Source: Flexistipes sp. (GTDB lineage Bacteria > Chrysiogenota > Deferribacteres > Deferribacterales > Flexistipitaceae). Taken from it: a stretch of 64,000 bases of DNA. Of this stretch, positions 25,234 to 33,829 are shown in pieces; positions within the stretch are counted from its first letter, which is position 1, and the number at the start of each line of letters is the position of its first letter. Position numbers and translations under genes: made by a program. The notes below the pieces were generated by a model that saw nothing but the letters and a program-made list of their open reading frames with translations, made no database searches and was not told the origin of the DNA. The stretch spans positions 1 to 64,000 of the forward strand of contig NZ_JAXKVW010000007.1 in NCBI RefSeq assembly GCF_036172515.1, in the 5' to 3' direction.

Positions 25234-25860
25234 ATGGAAAATTATCTGATATTTGCCACGTATATAGTGTTTTACTGCCTAATTCACAGCCTTCTGGCGG
25301 ATCCCTTCATATTGAAGGATATTTACGATAAATGGTGGTACAGAGCATTTTACGTTTTCCAGTCGGTGATTTTACTGTTTCCCATGGTCTTTTTTTATTT
25401 TAAACTACCCGATACGCCTTTATTCACCCCAGCCTCACCGGTAAAAGAGATACTTCTGGTGGTTTTTATTTCTGCTTTGCTTTTTGGTTTATATTCTGCC
25501 AAATCTTATGACAATATGTCATTTTTTGGTATAAAACAGATAAAAAAACACTTGGGTTCAGGGGTTGAGCATATTGAAGTGCACAGAAAGCTCACAAGTC
25601 ACGGCGCTTTGAGATATGTAAGGCATCCCTATTACTTCACCGGTATTGTTCTATTATGGTCAAGACCTCTTTTTGTGAAGGATTTGGTACTTAATGTTGT
25701 TTTTTCCCTTTATTTTATTTTAGGAAGTATCAATGAAGAAAGAAAATTGAAAATAATTTTTGGTGAACAGTATAAAAAATATGCGGAAAATGTTCCGATG
25801 CTACTGCCTAAATTTGTAAATCCCCTGTATTGGTTGAAGATCAAAAATGGTAAAAATTAA
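25234..25860 (+). CDS. ICMT/PEMT-type membrane methyltransferase
   Basis: A 208-residue protein with about five hydrophobic helices. The conserved SAM-binding end of the isoprenylcysteine/phospholipid methyltransferase fold is present: RYVRHPYYFTG near 128-138, then the NEERKL and YKKYAENVPMLLP segments. The substrate is unknown. Bacterial members act on lipids or small molecules, and NnrU-like proteins share the fold. It starts six bases after mqnD and ends the collinear run from 18132. Confidence 0.75.
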   Translation: MENYLIFATYIVFYCLIHSLLADPFILKDIYDKWWYRAFYVFQSVILLFPMVFFYFKLPDTPLFTPASPVKEILLVVFISALLFGLYSAKSYDNMSFFGIKQIKKHLGSGVEHIEVHRKLTSHGALRYVRHPYYFTGIVLLWSRPLFVKDLVLNVVFSLYFILGSINEERKLKIIFGEQYKKYAENVPMLLPKFVNPLYWLKIKNGKN

Positions 25861-26055
25861 AAGAGTGCGGTGATAAACTCGGTGACTCGTTATGCGTGAG
25901 GCGTGATGGGAAGTATTTGAGATGGTTGATGTTGTTAAGGTTGTTCCAACACTGAACGTTGAAAGATAGTTACCGGCAAGCTTCTTAATTGATTCAAAAG
26001 TATTAAAGTATTATTTGCATTGGAATAATCATAAATATTATTTAGGATAATTGAT
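25861..26055. repeat. Heptamer-rich spacer, copy D
   Basis: The first ~100 bases are runs of related 7-base units: GTTATGC-GTGAGGC-GTGATGG, then GGTTGAT-GTTGTTA-AGGTTGT, then CTGAAC-GTTGAAA. They resemble the units in the other composite spacers. The second half is AT-rich and would hold the lipid-kinase promoter. Confidence 0.6.
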
Positions 26056-26904
26056 ATGGACGTTGTCAATAAAGTGCTGATAATTGCCAACCCGAAGAGC
26101 GGTTCTTTCCGGGAGCATTTGTTAAACAGATTAATAAATAAAGTAAAAGAAAAATTCGGCAATATTGAAATAAAATATACGAAGTATGCCGGGCATGCAG
26201 AGGTTATTGCATCTGAAACCGATGCAGACTTAATTATTGCCGCCGGCGGGGACGGTTTGCTGAATGAGATTGTAAACGGGTTGTATGATCATGAATGCTT
26301 TTTGCTACCCCTTCCATTCGGCACAGCCAATGTGTTCTGCAGAGAGCTTGGACTTTCCAACGACCCCTTACATGCAGTATGTTCAATAGATTTATCTTCA
26401 GATAAAAAGCTTATTCTCGGAAAGATGGGTGGAAGATATTTTCTGCAGATGCTGGGATTCGGATTTGATGCCGCAACGGTTCGTAATATTAATTTGAATC
26501 TTAAAAAGAAAACGGGGAAATTTGCTTATATAGCAGCGGGTCTTTTAGTGTTGAAAAAGGCTAATTTTAAAAAATTAACTTTTTATTGCAATTCGAAAAC
26601 ATACACTGCATACCACATTATTGTTTCTCTCGGCAAATGTTATGCGGGTGGATTTTCACTGTTTAAAGACTTTCATTACGGTTATTTCGGTGTAAACTTT
26701 ATCGACTCATCCTCTCGTTTTTCGGTGTTGAAGTCATTTGGCCCTGTTTTCATGGGTGGTACTTTTTCAGGTAAACAGCTGTTTACAGACAAACTGAAAG
26801 TTTCCGGTGCCGAATATTGTCAGATGGACGGTGAATTATTTTTTCCTGACAGTGAAAGTAATATTATAACGCTTCATAAAACCGATATCCGTATCCCTTT
26901 ATAA
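26056..26904 (+). CDS. Diacylglycerol kinase-family lipid kinase
   Basis: A 282-residue member of the DAGK catalytic (YegS/DgkB/LCB5) family. NPKSG at 12-16 and GGDG at 64-67 form the nucleotide-binding site, and PFGTANVFCRELG near residues 92-104 is the next conserved block. The C-terminal beta-rich domain includes MDGE. Predicted to phosphorylate diacylglycerol or a related lipid at the inner face of the membrane. Convergent with the oxidoreductase gene, with a shared terminator between them. Confidence 0.88.
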   Translation: MDVVNKVLIIANPKSGSFREHLLNRLINKVKEKFGNIEIKYTKYAGHAEVIASETDADLIIAAGGDGLLNEIVNGLYDHECFLLPLPFGTANVFCRELGLSNDPLHAVCSIDLSSDKKLILGKMGGRYFLQMLGFGFDAATVRNINLNLKKKTGKFAYIAAGLLVLKKANFKKLTFYCNSKTYTAYHIIVSLGKCYAGGFSLFKDFHYGYFGVNFIDSSSRFSVLKSFGPVFMGGTFSGKQLFTDKLKVSGAEYCQMDGELFFPDSESNIITLHKTDIRIPL

Positions 26905-26934
26905 AGAAGGGTGCTGGGCAGCACCCTTCTTTAT
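26901..26934. terminator. Bidirectional intrinsic terminator
   Basis: ATAAAGAAGGGTGCT pairs perfectly with AGCACCCTTCTTTAT around a four-base loop. A- and T-rich flanks serve both convergent genes, and it overlaps the last bases of the lipid kinase gene. Confidence 0.9.
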
Positions 26935-26935
26935 G

Positions 26936-27925
26936 CTAATCGGATATTTTCATTACAATTTTGCCGAAGTGTGTATCCTCAGCCATAGTTTTATGTGCCT
27001 GGGCTACTTCGTCAACTGAAAACACTTTATGAATTTTAGGCTTAATTGAACCGTCGGCAACTTTTGGTATTACGCTATCTGTGAAACTTTTTACAATTTC
27101 GGCCTTTTCTTCAATGGGTCTTGACCTTAATACAGAACCTATAATCTGCTGTCTTTTAACCATAAGAAGTGCCAGATTCAGCTCGGCTTTAATTCCGCTG
27201 AGTACCCCTATAACTACAAGACGTCCGGTGTATGTGAGTGATTTGATGTTAGGTTCCAAATATGCTGCTCCTATACAGTCCAGAATTACATCCACACCGC
27301 GTTTATTGGTGTATTCCTTGACCATCTTGGAAAAATCGGGAGTTTCTTTGTAATTAATTACCAGCTCAACGCCCAATTCTTTGATTTTTTCCATTTTTTC
27401 AGGCGGCGAGGTAACAATAAGTTTTGTATTCGGTACCAAAGCTTTACATATTTGAATAGCGGCAGTATTAACGCCTCCTCCGCCGCCGTGGAGGATAGCA
27501 TATTGATTATCCTGCAGTTTACCGAACATGAATACATTGGAGTATGCTGTTATGTAGGATTCGCAAATGCAGGCGGCTTCTTCGAAGCTTAAATTTTCCG
27601 GTATTTTTATCAGGTGGCTTGCATACGCCACGGCATATTCTGCATAGCCGCCGCCTCCAACAAGGGTCATCACTTTGTCCCCCACATTCCAGCCTTTTAC
27701 GTTATTTCCCAGTTCTTCAATAACACCGGCTACTTCGACACCGAGCAATTCAGATTCTCCCGGAGGAGGAGGGTACTTTCCCTCTCTTTGTGCAACATCC
27801 GGTCCGTTTATTGACGTGGCTTTGACTTTTATCATGACCTGATTATCTTTTGGCGCCGGTTTTTCAGCCTCGCCAACGTATAATACATCAGGACCCCCGA
27901 AATCATCGAGTAATACAGCTTTCAT
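26936..27925 (-). CDS. Zinc-type alcohol dehydrogenase-like NADPH:quinone oxidoreductase
   Basis: A 329-residue medium-chain dehydrogenase/reductase of the quinone reductase (QOR/PIG3-like) branch. The N-terminal GroES-like domain includes KATSINGPDVAQREGKYP, and the Rossmann nucleotide loop LHGGGGGVN lies near residues 143-151. No structural-zinc cysteine cluster is present, as expected of QOR proteins. Predicted to reduce quinones or enones with NADPH. AAGGAGG upstream supports the ATG at 27925. Single gene, facing a repeat-filled spacer. Confidence 0.85.
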   Translation of the reverse strand: MKAVLLDDFGGPDVLYVGEAEKPAPKDNQVMIKVKATSINGPDVAQREGKYPPPPGESELLGVEVAGVIEELGNNVKGWNVGDKVMTLVGGGGYAEYAVAYASHLIKIPENLSFEEAACICESYITAYSNVFMFGKLQDNQYAILHGGGGGVNTAAIQICKALVPNTKLIVTSPPEKMEKIKELGVELVINYKETPDFSKMVKEYTNKRGVDVILDCIGAAYLEPNIKSLTYTGRLVVIGVLSGIKAELNLALLMVKRQQIIGSVLRSRPIEEKAEIVKSFTDSVIPKVADGSIKPKIHKVFSVDEVAQAHKTMAEDTHFGKIVMKISD

Positions 27926-28034
27926 ATTATCCTCCTTTTTATATCAACTCATGTTTTATTTTTAACATAAGCTGTATGATATGTAAACAAGGTTTAAGGT
28001 CTGACGTCACCCCATTTTTCGCAGTGCAAATATT

Positions 28035-28344
28035 TTTCAATGTAATTTGCACGCATTTCGCAACCGAAACTCGAAACTACTGCCGCTAACCGTCTACTGG
28101 CACCAGCCGTAAGGCTGGTAAATATGTGGAACACATCCCCCTCCTCTCATAATTGTTTTTATTTGCAAATATTTATCCACTTTACATTCCAACACAGGGT
28201 GTGACCGCTAACCGGCAGTACGTTTCTCTAGCACCAGCCGAAAGGCTGGTATATATGTTGTATACACAAATTTATCGGTCTTTGACCGATGCTAGTGGAA
28301 CACATTCGACATCGGCTGCTTTATTTGTGCAAATTACATTGAAA
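28035..28344. mobile_element. MITE-like element with 18-bp perfect terminal inverted repeats and two GNRA-capped hairpins
   Basis: TTTCAATGTAATTTGCAC at 28035-28052 is exactly inverted at 28327-28344, and weaker similarity extends a further ~40 bases inward on both sides. Inside are two directly repeated hairpins, CCAGCC-GTAA-GGCTGG (about 28103) and CCAGCC-GAAA-GGCTGG (about 28235). A third perfect hairpin is TCGGTC-TTT-GACCGA (about 28274-28288), and CTAGCA/TGCTAG at 28229/28289 could close a multibranch around the last two. The 10-base direct repeat GGTTTAAGGT flanks the element at 27991 and 28410. No ORF. It occupies most of the 679-base gap 27926-28604. Confidence 0.6.
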
Positions 28345-28424
28345 TCAGTGTCATGTTAGCTAAGTATATGTAAAACAATACTTTTATATAATTTTTGGGG
28401 TTATGCCAGGGTTTAAGGTGACTT

Positions 28425-28545
28425 AATACCGTGATGCGTAATGAGTAATGCGTGATGTAATAAGTTCAACGTTCAGCGTGACTTAGCACTTAACACTTAG
28501 CACCAATTCCCTATCTCACCATTTCACTATCTATCTGAAATATTT
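28425..28545 (-). repeat. Composite spacer repeat, copy B (inverted relative to copy A)
   Basis: On the minus strand, 28515-28471 reproduces the 45-base block of copy A (17830-17874) with a single mismatch. It is preceded by GATAGTGAAATGGTGAGATAG-like units and followed by ACATCACGCATTACTC-type heptamers. So the module order is the same as in copy A. No coding potential. Confidence 0.85.
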
Positions 28546-28604
28546 GACAACTTCTTTTCTTGTATTGTTCTGATATTTAGAGTAAAATTCACAAAGGAGT
28601 GAAT

Positions 28605-29690
28605 ATGAGAGATATGTTCAGGCAGTGGTATAAAAAATACTTTTCCGATCCTCAGATAATCGTTTTGATTGTAATACTCCTGCTTGGCTTATTATTTGTT
28701 GTTTTTCTGGGGGAATACCTTGCCCCTGTAATAGCAGCTGTAGTTATTGCATATCTGCTTGAAAGTTTTGTTGTTTTTTTTGAAAGAATGAAAGTTCCAC
28801 GACTTATGGCCGTTATCTTTGTCTTTATATTTTTCATGACGTGTTTTTTATTAATAATTCTGATTCTTCTCCCCAATCTTACCAGGGAAGTGATGCAGTT
28901 GATACAGCAGTTGCCTGCTATGATACGTTCAGTTCAGAGCGAAGTTACAAAATTGCTGCAGAAGTATCCTGATATTATATCCGAAGGCCAAATAGCTCAG
29001 TTAAGTGACTATCTTGTTCAGTTGGCAAGTGAATACGGACGGAAGCTGCTTTCTTATTCGCTTTCTTCTTTCAGAAGTTTTGTAGGAATTATTGTTTATA
29101 TGATTCTGGTCCCGATCCTTGTATTCTTTTTCCTCAAAGATAAAAATAAAATTATCGGATGGTTTACAAGTTACCTTCCGCATAATTCCGGATTGGCAGC
29201 CCAGGTGTGGAAAGATGTTAATGTTCAGATATCAAGATATGTGCGCGGTAAAATGATTGAAGTGGTTTTGTTATGGTTTGGTACTTATGTCGTTTTTTCA
29301 GCTATGCATCTTGATTTTGCAATGCTTTTATCTGTGTTTGTTGGTCTTTCCTGCATTATTCCGTATATTGGGGCAGCTGTTTTATATGTCCCCATTATCA
29401 TAATTGCGTTGTTTCAGTGGGGGATTACATCTCAATTTTTGTATATAATAATAGCATACTCAATTATTCAATTGATTGACGGTAATCTTCTTGCTCCTCT
29501 TCTTCTTGCAGGAGTTGTGCATATTCACCCAATTGCCATTATAGTTGCTATTCTTGTTTTCGGCGGTATATGGGGTGTATGGGGACTCTTTTTTGCTATC
29601 CCCTTAGCCACACTTATTCATGTGATTATTAAGGTTTGGATTAATCAGATTATCGAAGATGACGCTCACAAAAGTACAGTAGGCCAGTGA
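28605..29690 (+). CDS. AI-2E family transporter (PerM/YdiK-like)
   Basis: A 361-residue inner-membrane protein of the AI-2E/PerM family with about seven to eight hydrophobic helices. Helix-rich soluble segments include the ~110-145 region. The conserved C-terminal block IQLIDGNLLAPLLLAG...HPIAIIVAILVFGGIWG is present. Members have been linked to autoinducer-2 export and to Na+/H+ antiport; the substrate here is unknown. ATG 28605 is five bases after AAAGGAG. A GTG two codons upstream overlaps that site and is rejected. Confidence 0.88.
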   Translation: MRDMFRQWYKKYFSDPQIIVLIVILLLGLLFVVFLGEYLAPVIAAVVIAYLLESFVVFFERMKVPRLMAVIFVFIFFMTCFLLIILILLPNLTREVMQLIQQLPAMIRSVQSEVTKLLQKYPDIISEGQIAQLSDYLVQLASEYGRKLLSYSLSSFRSFVGIIVYMILVPILVFFFLKDKNKIIGWFTSYLPHNSGLAAQVWKDVNVQISRYVRGKMIEVVLLWFGTYVVFSAMHLDFAMLLSVFVGLSCIIPYIGAAVLYVPIIIIALFQWGITSQFLYIIIAYSIIQLIDGNLLAPLLLAGVVHIHPIAIIVAILVFGGIWGVWGLFFAIPLATLIHVIIKVWINQIIEDDAHKSTVGQ

Positions 29691-29828
29691 TTTTCTTATT
29701 GTTCTTTCCCATTTTTTAACAAATTATAAACATTGATCGTGATGTCCGTTCTCTTATCTTTTGTATGTCCACAAAATAACACCTTTTAATAATATGCTTC
29801 GTAATTTTGTTGTTGTAAATATTGCAGA

Positions 29829-29845
29829 TTAAGCTTTTTAAGCTT
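29829..29845. promoter_or_regulatory. Perfect palindrome upstream of the LIV operon
   Basis: TAAGCTT-TTT-AAGCTTA is a 7-3-7 inverted repeat about 80 bases upstream of the livJ promoter boxes. It could be a protein-binding site or the terminator-like end of the AI-2E gene transcript; it lacks a T-tract. Confidence 0.35.
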
Positions 29846-29907
29846 ATGTTATCTGACTTTGAATGCTATATAGATAGAAACTATGAGATATATCAAACAT
29901 TTTTCTA

Positions 29908-29934
29908 TTGAAATATTTTGAATTTCCTTATAAT
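29908..29934 (+). promoter_or_regulatory. Promoter of the LIV operon
   Basis: TTGAAA (29908-29913) and a perfect TATAAT (29929-29934) are separated by 15 bases, about 30 bases upstream of the livJ start. The spacing is short, so the -35 assignment is tentative. Confidence 0.45.
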
Positions 29935-29964
29935 ATTATATGAAATATGTACAGGGAGGTATGT

Positions 29965-31170
29965 ATGTTTTACAGAAAGTTATTTTTGATGCTAGCAAGT
30001 TTTTTGCTTGTTTTTGCATTCAGCTTTACCGCTTATGCGGAGAATGTTATCAAATTGGGAAGTTCAATTTCTTTTACAGGTGCAAAGAGCAGAACAGGTA
30101 AACTTTACGTGGATTCTTACAAATTTGCCGTAAACAAAGTCAATGAAATGGGTGGAGTTAATGTGAACGGCAAGAATTACAAGTTTGAATTGGTATTTTA
30201 CGATGATAAAAGTAAGCCTACGGAAAGTGCAAGATTGGTTGAAAAGCTGATAACCGTAGATAAGGTTAACTTCTTGTTAGGTCCCTACAGTAGCGGTATT
30301 ACTATTCCAAACAGCATTGTTGCCAGAAGGTACCGTATCCCTATGATTGAGGCCGGCGGTGCATCCAGTAAAATTTTTAACAAAGGCAATGAATATATTT
30401 TTGGGATGCTTCCAAGAGCGGGAGACTATTTCAGGTCAACCCTGGAATTTTTGACCAAACAAAAGCCAAAACCTGAAAAAGTTGCTATTCTTTATGCTGA
30501 TGACAAGTTTGATGTGAGTGTTGGAGAAGGTGCAAAGGCTGCTGCTGAAGAAATGGGTTTTGATTTGGTATTATATGAGAAATATTCCCAAGGGGCTTCC
30601 GATTTTACTTCGGCTATTACCAAAGCTAAAGAAGCCGGTGCTGAAGCCACACTTGTTGCAGGTCACACTGAAGAAGCGCTCAATTTTGTGCAGCAGTCAA
30701 AAGAGCTGGATTTTTCACCCAACCTTCTTGGTTTGACAGTTGGACCGTCTGAAGCTGATTTCAGAAAAGCTCTGGGCAAGGATGCAAACTATATATACGG
30801 TGTTGCTTCCTGGTCAACTGAAATGAATTTCGAAGGTTATTTGTTTGAAAATACTCAGACATTTGTGAAGAAGTTTACGGACAAATTCGGATATGACCCC
30901 GACTACCACAATGCAGCGGGTATTGCCGCTATCGGGGTTTATAAAGATGCTATTGAGAGGGCTGGTTCTTTAGATCCTCAAAAGGTAAGGGATGCAATCG
31001 CCAAGACTTCCGGCCTGAAAACGATATACGGACCGGTTGATTTTATGGACAACGGCCAGATTATAGGCTCAAGCGTTGTTTTACAGATTCTGGACGGCAA
31101 GGTTAGGCAGGTGTATCCGGCAAGCGGGTATGATGCTGTTTATCCGATGCCCGGCTGGGATGAAAGATAA
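29965..31170 (+). CDS. livJ: LIV-type amino-acid ABC transporter substrate-binding protein
   Basis: A 401-residue periplasmic binding protein of the type I (Leu/Ile/Val, amide) family. ATG 29965 follows AGGGAGG and starts a signal peptide, MFYRKLFLMLASFLLVFAF, with cleavage near AYA-EN. The mature protein opens VIKLGSSISFTGAKSRTG, a family signature, and FLLGPYSSGIT lines the ligand cleft. The frame extends six codons upstream without a ribosome site. It binds hydrophobic amino acids or related amides; exact ligand unknown. First gene of the operon, followed by a hairpin. Confidence 0.92.
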   Translation: MFYRKLFLMLASFLLVFAFSFTAYAENVIKLGSSISFTGAKSRTGKLYVDSYKFAVNKVNEMGGVNVNGKNYKFELVFYDDKSKPTESARLVEKLITVDKVNFLLGPYSSGITIPNSIVARRYRIPMIEAGGASSKIFNKGNEYIFGMLPRAGDYFRSTLEFLTKQKPKPEKVAILYADDKFDVSVGEGAKAAAEEMGFDLVLYEKYSQGASDFTSAITKAKEAGAEATLVAGHTEEALNFVQQSKELDFSPNLLGLTVGPSEADFRKALGKDANYIYGVASWSTEMNFEGYLFENTQTFVKKFTDKFGYDPDYHNAAGIAAIGVYKDAIERAGSLDPQKVRDAIAKTSGLKTIYGPVDFMDNGQIIGSSVVLQILDGKVRQVYPASGYDAVYPMPGWDER

Positions 31171-31182
31171 ACATTTATCCTG

Positions 31183-31209
31183 GATACCCCGACTTGTAAT
31201 CGGGGTATC
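31183..31209 (+). terminator. Intercistronic hairpin/attenuator after livJ
   Basis: GATACCCCGA pairs with TCGGGGTATC around a seven-base loop and is followed by a T-rich tract. It probably stops part of transcription, keeping the binding protein more abundant than the membrane and ATPase subunits downstream. Confidence 0.85.
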
Positions 31210-31237
31210 TTATTTTATTTTTTAATCGGAGAGAAAT

Positions 31238-32095
31238 ATGCTTACTCAGATACTCATAAACGGTATTCTCAAGGGTGGACTGTATGCTCTGATGGCTATG
31301 GGAATGTCGCTGATTTGGGGGGTCATGAATATAATTAACATTGCGCATGGCTCTTTTATTATGCTGGGTGCCTATACCACCTACTGGTTTTTTACACTTT
31401 ACGGAATAGATCCTTTTGTAAGTATACTGCTTTCAATGGTTTTAATATTTTTTCTCGGTTTTTTTATCCAGAAATTTATTATCAATTTTGTTATAGGTGC
31501 CAGCCTGTTTATCACCCTTTTGCTTGCGTTTGGTATAGAAATTCTTATTAACAATCTTGCCCTGCTTTTCTGGACTGCTGATGTGAAAAGTGTGCAGGTA
31601 TCATACGGCGGAGCAAATATTGAGATATTGGGTGCCGTTATCCCGACAGTCAGGCTTTTTGCCTTTTTACTGGCGATTGCTGTATCAATAATTCTTTTTA
31701 TAATTATGAACAAAACATGGCTGGGGAGGGCAATAAGGAGTACCGCACAGGACTTGGATGCTGCAAGACTCAATGGCGTTAATGTGGGAAAAATATATTC
31801 GATTACATTTGGCATTGGAACTGCAGTGGCGGCAGCGGCCGGAACATTATGGGCGGTAATTTTCCCAATAAGTCCGACAATGGGCGGCCATCTTACGTTA
31901 AAGTCCTTTGTTGTCACCATTATCGGCGGATTGGGAACAATGATGGGTCCATTGGTTGGAGGGTTGTCTCTGGGGATAGTGGAGTCACTGGGAACAAACT
32001 GGTTCGGCTCAACTTTTGAAAACCTGATCAGTTTTACAATACTGGTACTAGTTTTAATATTCAAACCAAACGGTATTCTTGGTAAAAAGGAATGA
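31238..32095 (+). CDS. livH: LIV-type ABC transporter permease LivH
   Basis: A 285-residue membrane protein with about eight helices. It shows the LivH-family opening NGILKGGLYALMAMGMSLIWGVMNIINIAHGSFIML and the cytoplasmic coupling region RAIRSTAQDLDAARLNGVNV near residue 165, which contacts the ATPases. The start ATG follows a TCGGAGAG site. It forms the transport channel with LivM. Confidence 0.93.
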   Translation: MLTQILINGILKGGLYALMAMGMSLIWGVMNIINIAHGSFIMLGAYTTYWFFTLYGIDPFVSILLSMVLIFFLGFFIQKFIINFVIGASLFITLLLAFGIEILINNLALLFWTADVKSVQVSYGGANIEILGAVIPTVRLFAFLLAIAVSIILFIIMNKTWLGRAIRSTAQDLDAARLNGVNVGKIYSITFGIGTAVAAAAGTLWAVIFPISPTMGGHLTLKSFVVTIIGGLGTMMGPLVGGLSLGIVESLGTNWFGSTFENLISFTILVLVLIFKPNGILGKKE

Positions 32096-32099
32096 TATT

Positions 32100-33059
32100 A
32101 TGAAGGGAACGTTAATCGGATTTGCTTTAATTATAATAATCGGTGTCTTTGTACCTTTTACTGCAGGCAATTTTACTATAAGGCTTGCAACGGATATAGT
32201 AATTTTTGCAATCCTTGCCAGCAGCTGGAATATTATTGGCGGTTATACAGGCTATGCATCATTCGGAAATATTGTTTTTTTCGGTGTGGGGGCATATGCT
32301 ACGGCAGTTTTAATGTCAAAAGCCGGTCTGGGATTTTATCCTGCACTTATTTTAAGCGGACTGATAGCCGGTCTTTACGGTTTTGCAATAGGCTTTCCCA
32401 TATTAAGATTAAAGGGACACTATTTTGCCATTGCAACACTTGGCCTGGCTGAAGCGACGAAAGCTCTGGTGCAGAACCTTGGTTTAACCGAAGGAAATTC
32501 CGGAATGTATCTGCCTATGCCTGAGATGGGTATAGATGCATCATATATGTTTTTTTACTTTAATGCTTTGGGAATTTTATTGCTGCTGTTGGTAATTATG
32601 TATTTTATACTTAATACGAAACTCGGATACGGATTTGTTGCTATCAGGGAAGATGAGGATGCTGCGGATTCCATAGGCATAAACACTACAATATTCAAAA
32701 GTATATCCTTTGGCTTAAGCGGGCTTTTCACCGGCATGGCTGGCAGTGTATATGCATACCAGCAGGGCTTTATCAAGCCTGAACCCGTTTTTATAGTTAC
32801 CAAAACCGTTAAAATGATTGTTATGGCTGTTTTCGGTGGTGTTGGCAGTTTGTTCGGTCCCGTTATCGGAGCTGTATCAATAGAGCTGATTGCAAACTAC
32901 CTTTCAGAGCATTTTCTGGTGATACATACGATATTTTTCGGCACTATAGTAATTCTTGCCGTTATTTTTGCTCCAAAGGGAATTATGGACATTATTACAG
33001 CAAGAAAGAAACTCGGTTTGAGTTATTTTCTCGAAAATATAAGAAAGAACAGAGTGTGA
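32100..33059 (+). CDS. livM: LIV-type ABC transporter permease LivM
   Basis: A 319-residue membrane protein with about eight to ten helices. GYTGYASFGNIVFFGVGAYATAVL and the coupling segment AIREDEDAADSIGINTT match the LivM family. ATG 32100 is chosen, with AAAAAGGA about eight bases upstream. A frame extension begins at a TTG inside livH (32079) and adds only seven polar residues. It pairs with LivH. Confidence 0.92.
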   Translation: MKGTLIGFALIIIIGVFVPFTAGNFTIRLATDIVIFAILASSWNIIGGYTGYASFGNIVFFGVGAYATAVLMSKAGLGFYPALILSGLIAGLYGFAIGFPILRLKGHYFAIATLGLAEATKALVQNLGLTEGNSGMYLPMPEMGIDASYMFFYFNALGILLLLLVIMYFILNTKLGYGFVAIREDEDAADSIGINTTIFKSISFGLSGLFTGMAGSVYAYQQGFIKPEPVFIVTKTVKMIVMAVFGGVGSLFGPVIGAVSIELIANYLSEHFLVIHTIFFGTIVILAVIFAPKGIMDIITARKKLGLSYFLENIRKNRV

Positions 33060-33062
33060 ATT

Positions 33063-33818
33063 ATGGCTGAGAGAAAAGTTGTACTTGAAGGAAAAGAGCT
33101 TACCAAAGATTTTAAAGGTTTAAGAGCTAATGAAAATGTCAGCTTCAAACTATTTGAAGGTGAAATTCTGGGTCTTATAGGCCCGAATGGAGCCGGTAAA
33201 ACAACGCTGGTTAATATGATAAGCGGAGCGTTGTCAATTTCAAGCGGTGACGTGATTTATAATGACAGATCAATCAAGGGATTGAAACCTTATCAGATAG
33301 GAAGACTCGGACTTATAAGAACCTATCAGATAGTGAAACCGTTTCCGGGCATGTCTGTACTGGAAAATATTTCCGTTGGTGCAATGTTCGGCTCCAAAGA
33401 TAAGGTTTACAGTTCCAGGGAATCGAAGGAAAAAGCGGAAGAGATTGCTGATTTTGTGGGCTTGAGTGATCTTAAGAAACAGCGTGCCGATCAACTGAAT
33501 ATCGCCTCTAAAAAGCGGCTGGAGATTGCGAAAGCGTTGGCTGCAAGACCGAAGGTCGTGCTTTTTGACGAGGTTATGGCGGGTCTTAACCCCAAAGAAA
33601 TCGATTCGGCTGTTCAACTCATAAAGAAAATCAGGGATACAGGAATATCTATTATCGTGATTGAGCATGTTATGAGAGCAATCAAAGCTATTTCGGACAG
33701 AATATTTGTTTTGCATCACGGTGTAAAGATAGCTGAAGGTGAGCCTGATGATGTTCTTAATGATGAAGAAGTTATCAAGGCTTACCTTGGTAAACGATAT
33801 AAACAGTTGGTATCTTGA
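33063..33818 (+). CDS. livG: LIV-type ABC transporter ATP-binding protein LivG
   Basis: A 251-residue ABC ATPase. Walker A GPNGAGKTT is near residues 40-48, Walker B is VVLFDEVMAGLNP and the switch His is in VIEHV. The signature motif is degenerate, NIASKKRLEIAKAL instead of LSGGQ, where many LivG proteins read LPYGxQRRLEIARAL. It begins three bases after livM. It energises uptake together with LivF. Confidence 0.93.
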   Translation: MAERKVVLEGKELTKDFKGLRANENVSFKLFEGEILGLIGPNGAGKTTLVNMISGALSISSGDVIYNDRSIKGLKPYQIGRLGLIRTYQIVKPFPGMSVLENISVGAMFGSKDKVYSSRESKEKAEEIADFVGLSDLKKQRADQLNIASKKRLEIAKALAARPKVVLFDEVMAGLNPKEIDSAVQLIKKIRDTGISIIVIEHVMRAIKAISDRIFVLHHGVKIAEGEPDDVLNDEEVIKAYLGKRYKQLVS

Positions 33819-33829
33819 GAGGTTTGTAA

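Noticed and set aside
28080-28260. CRISPR array (two similar hairpin repeats)
   Set aside because: Only two copies with diverged flanks and no regular spacers; no cas genes in the window.
31399-32064. Long minus-strand ORF (221 codons) within livH
   Set aside because: It is antisense to a clear membrane protein gene. Its composition (many Pro, Ile, Thr) is a shadow of the sense codons and it shows no family features.
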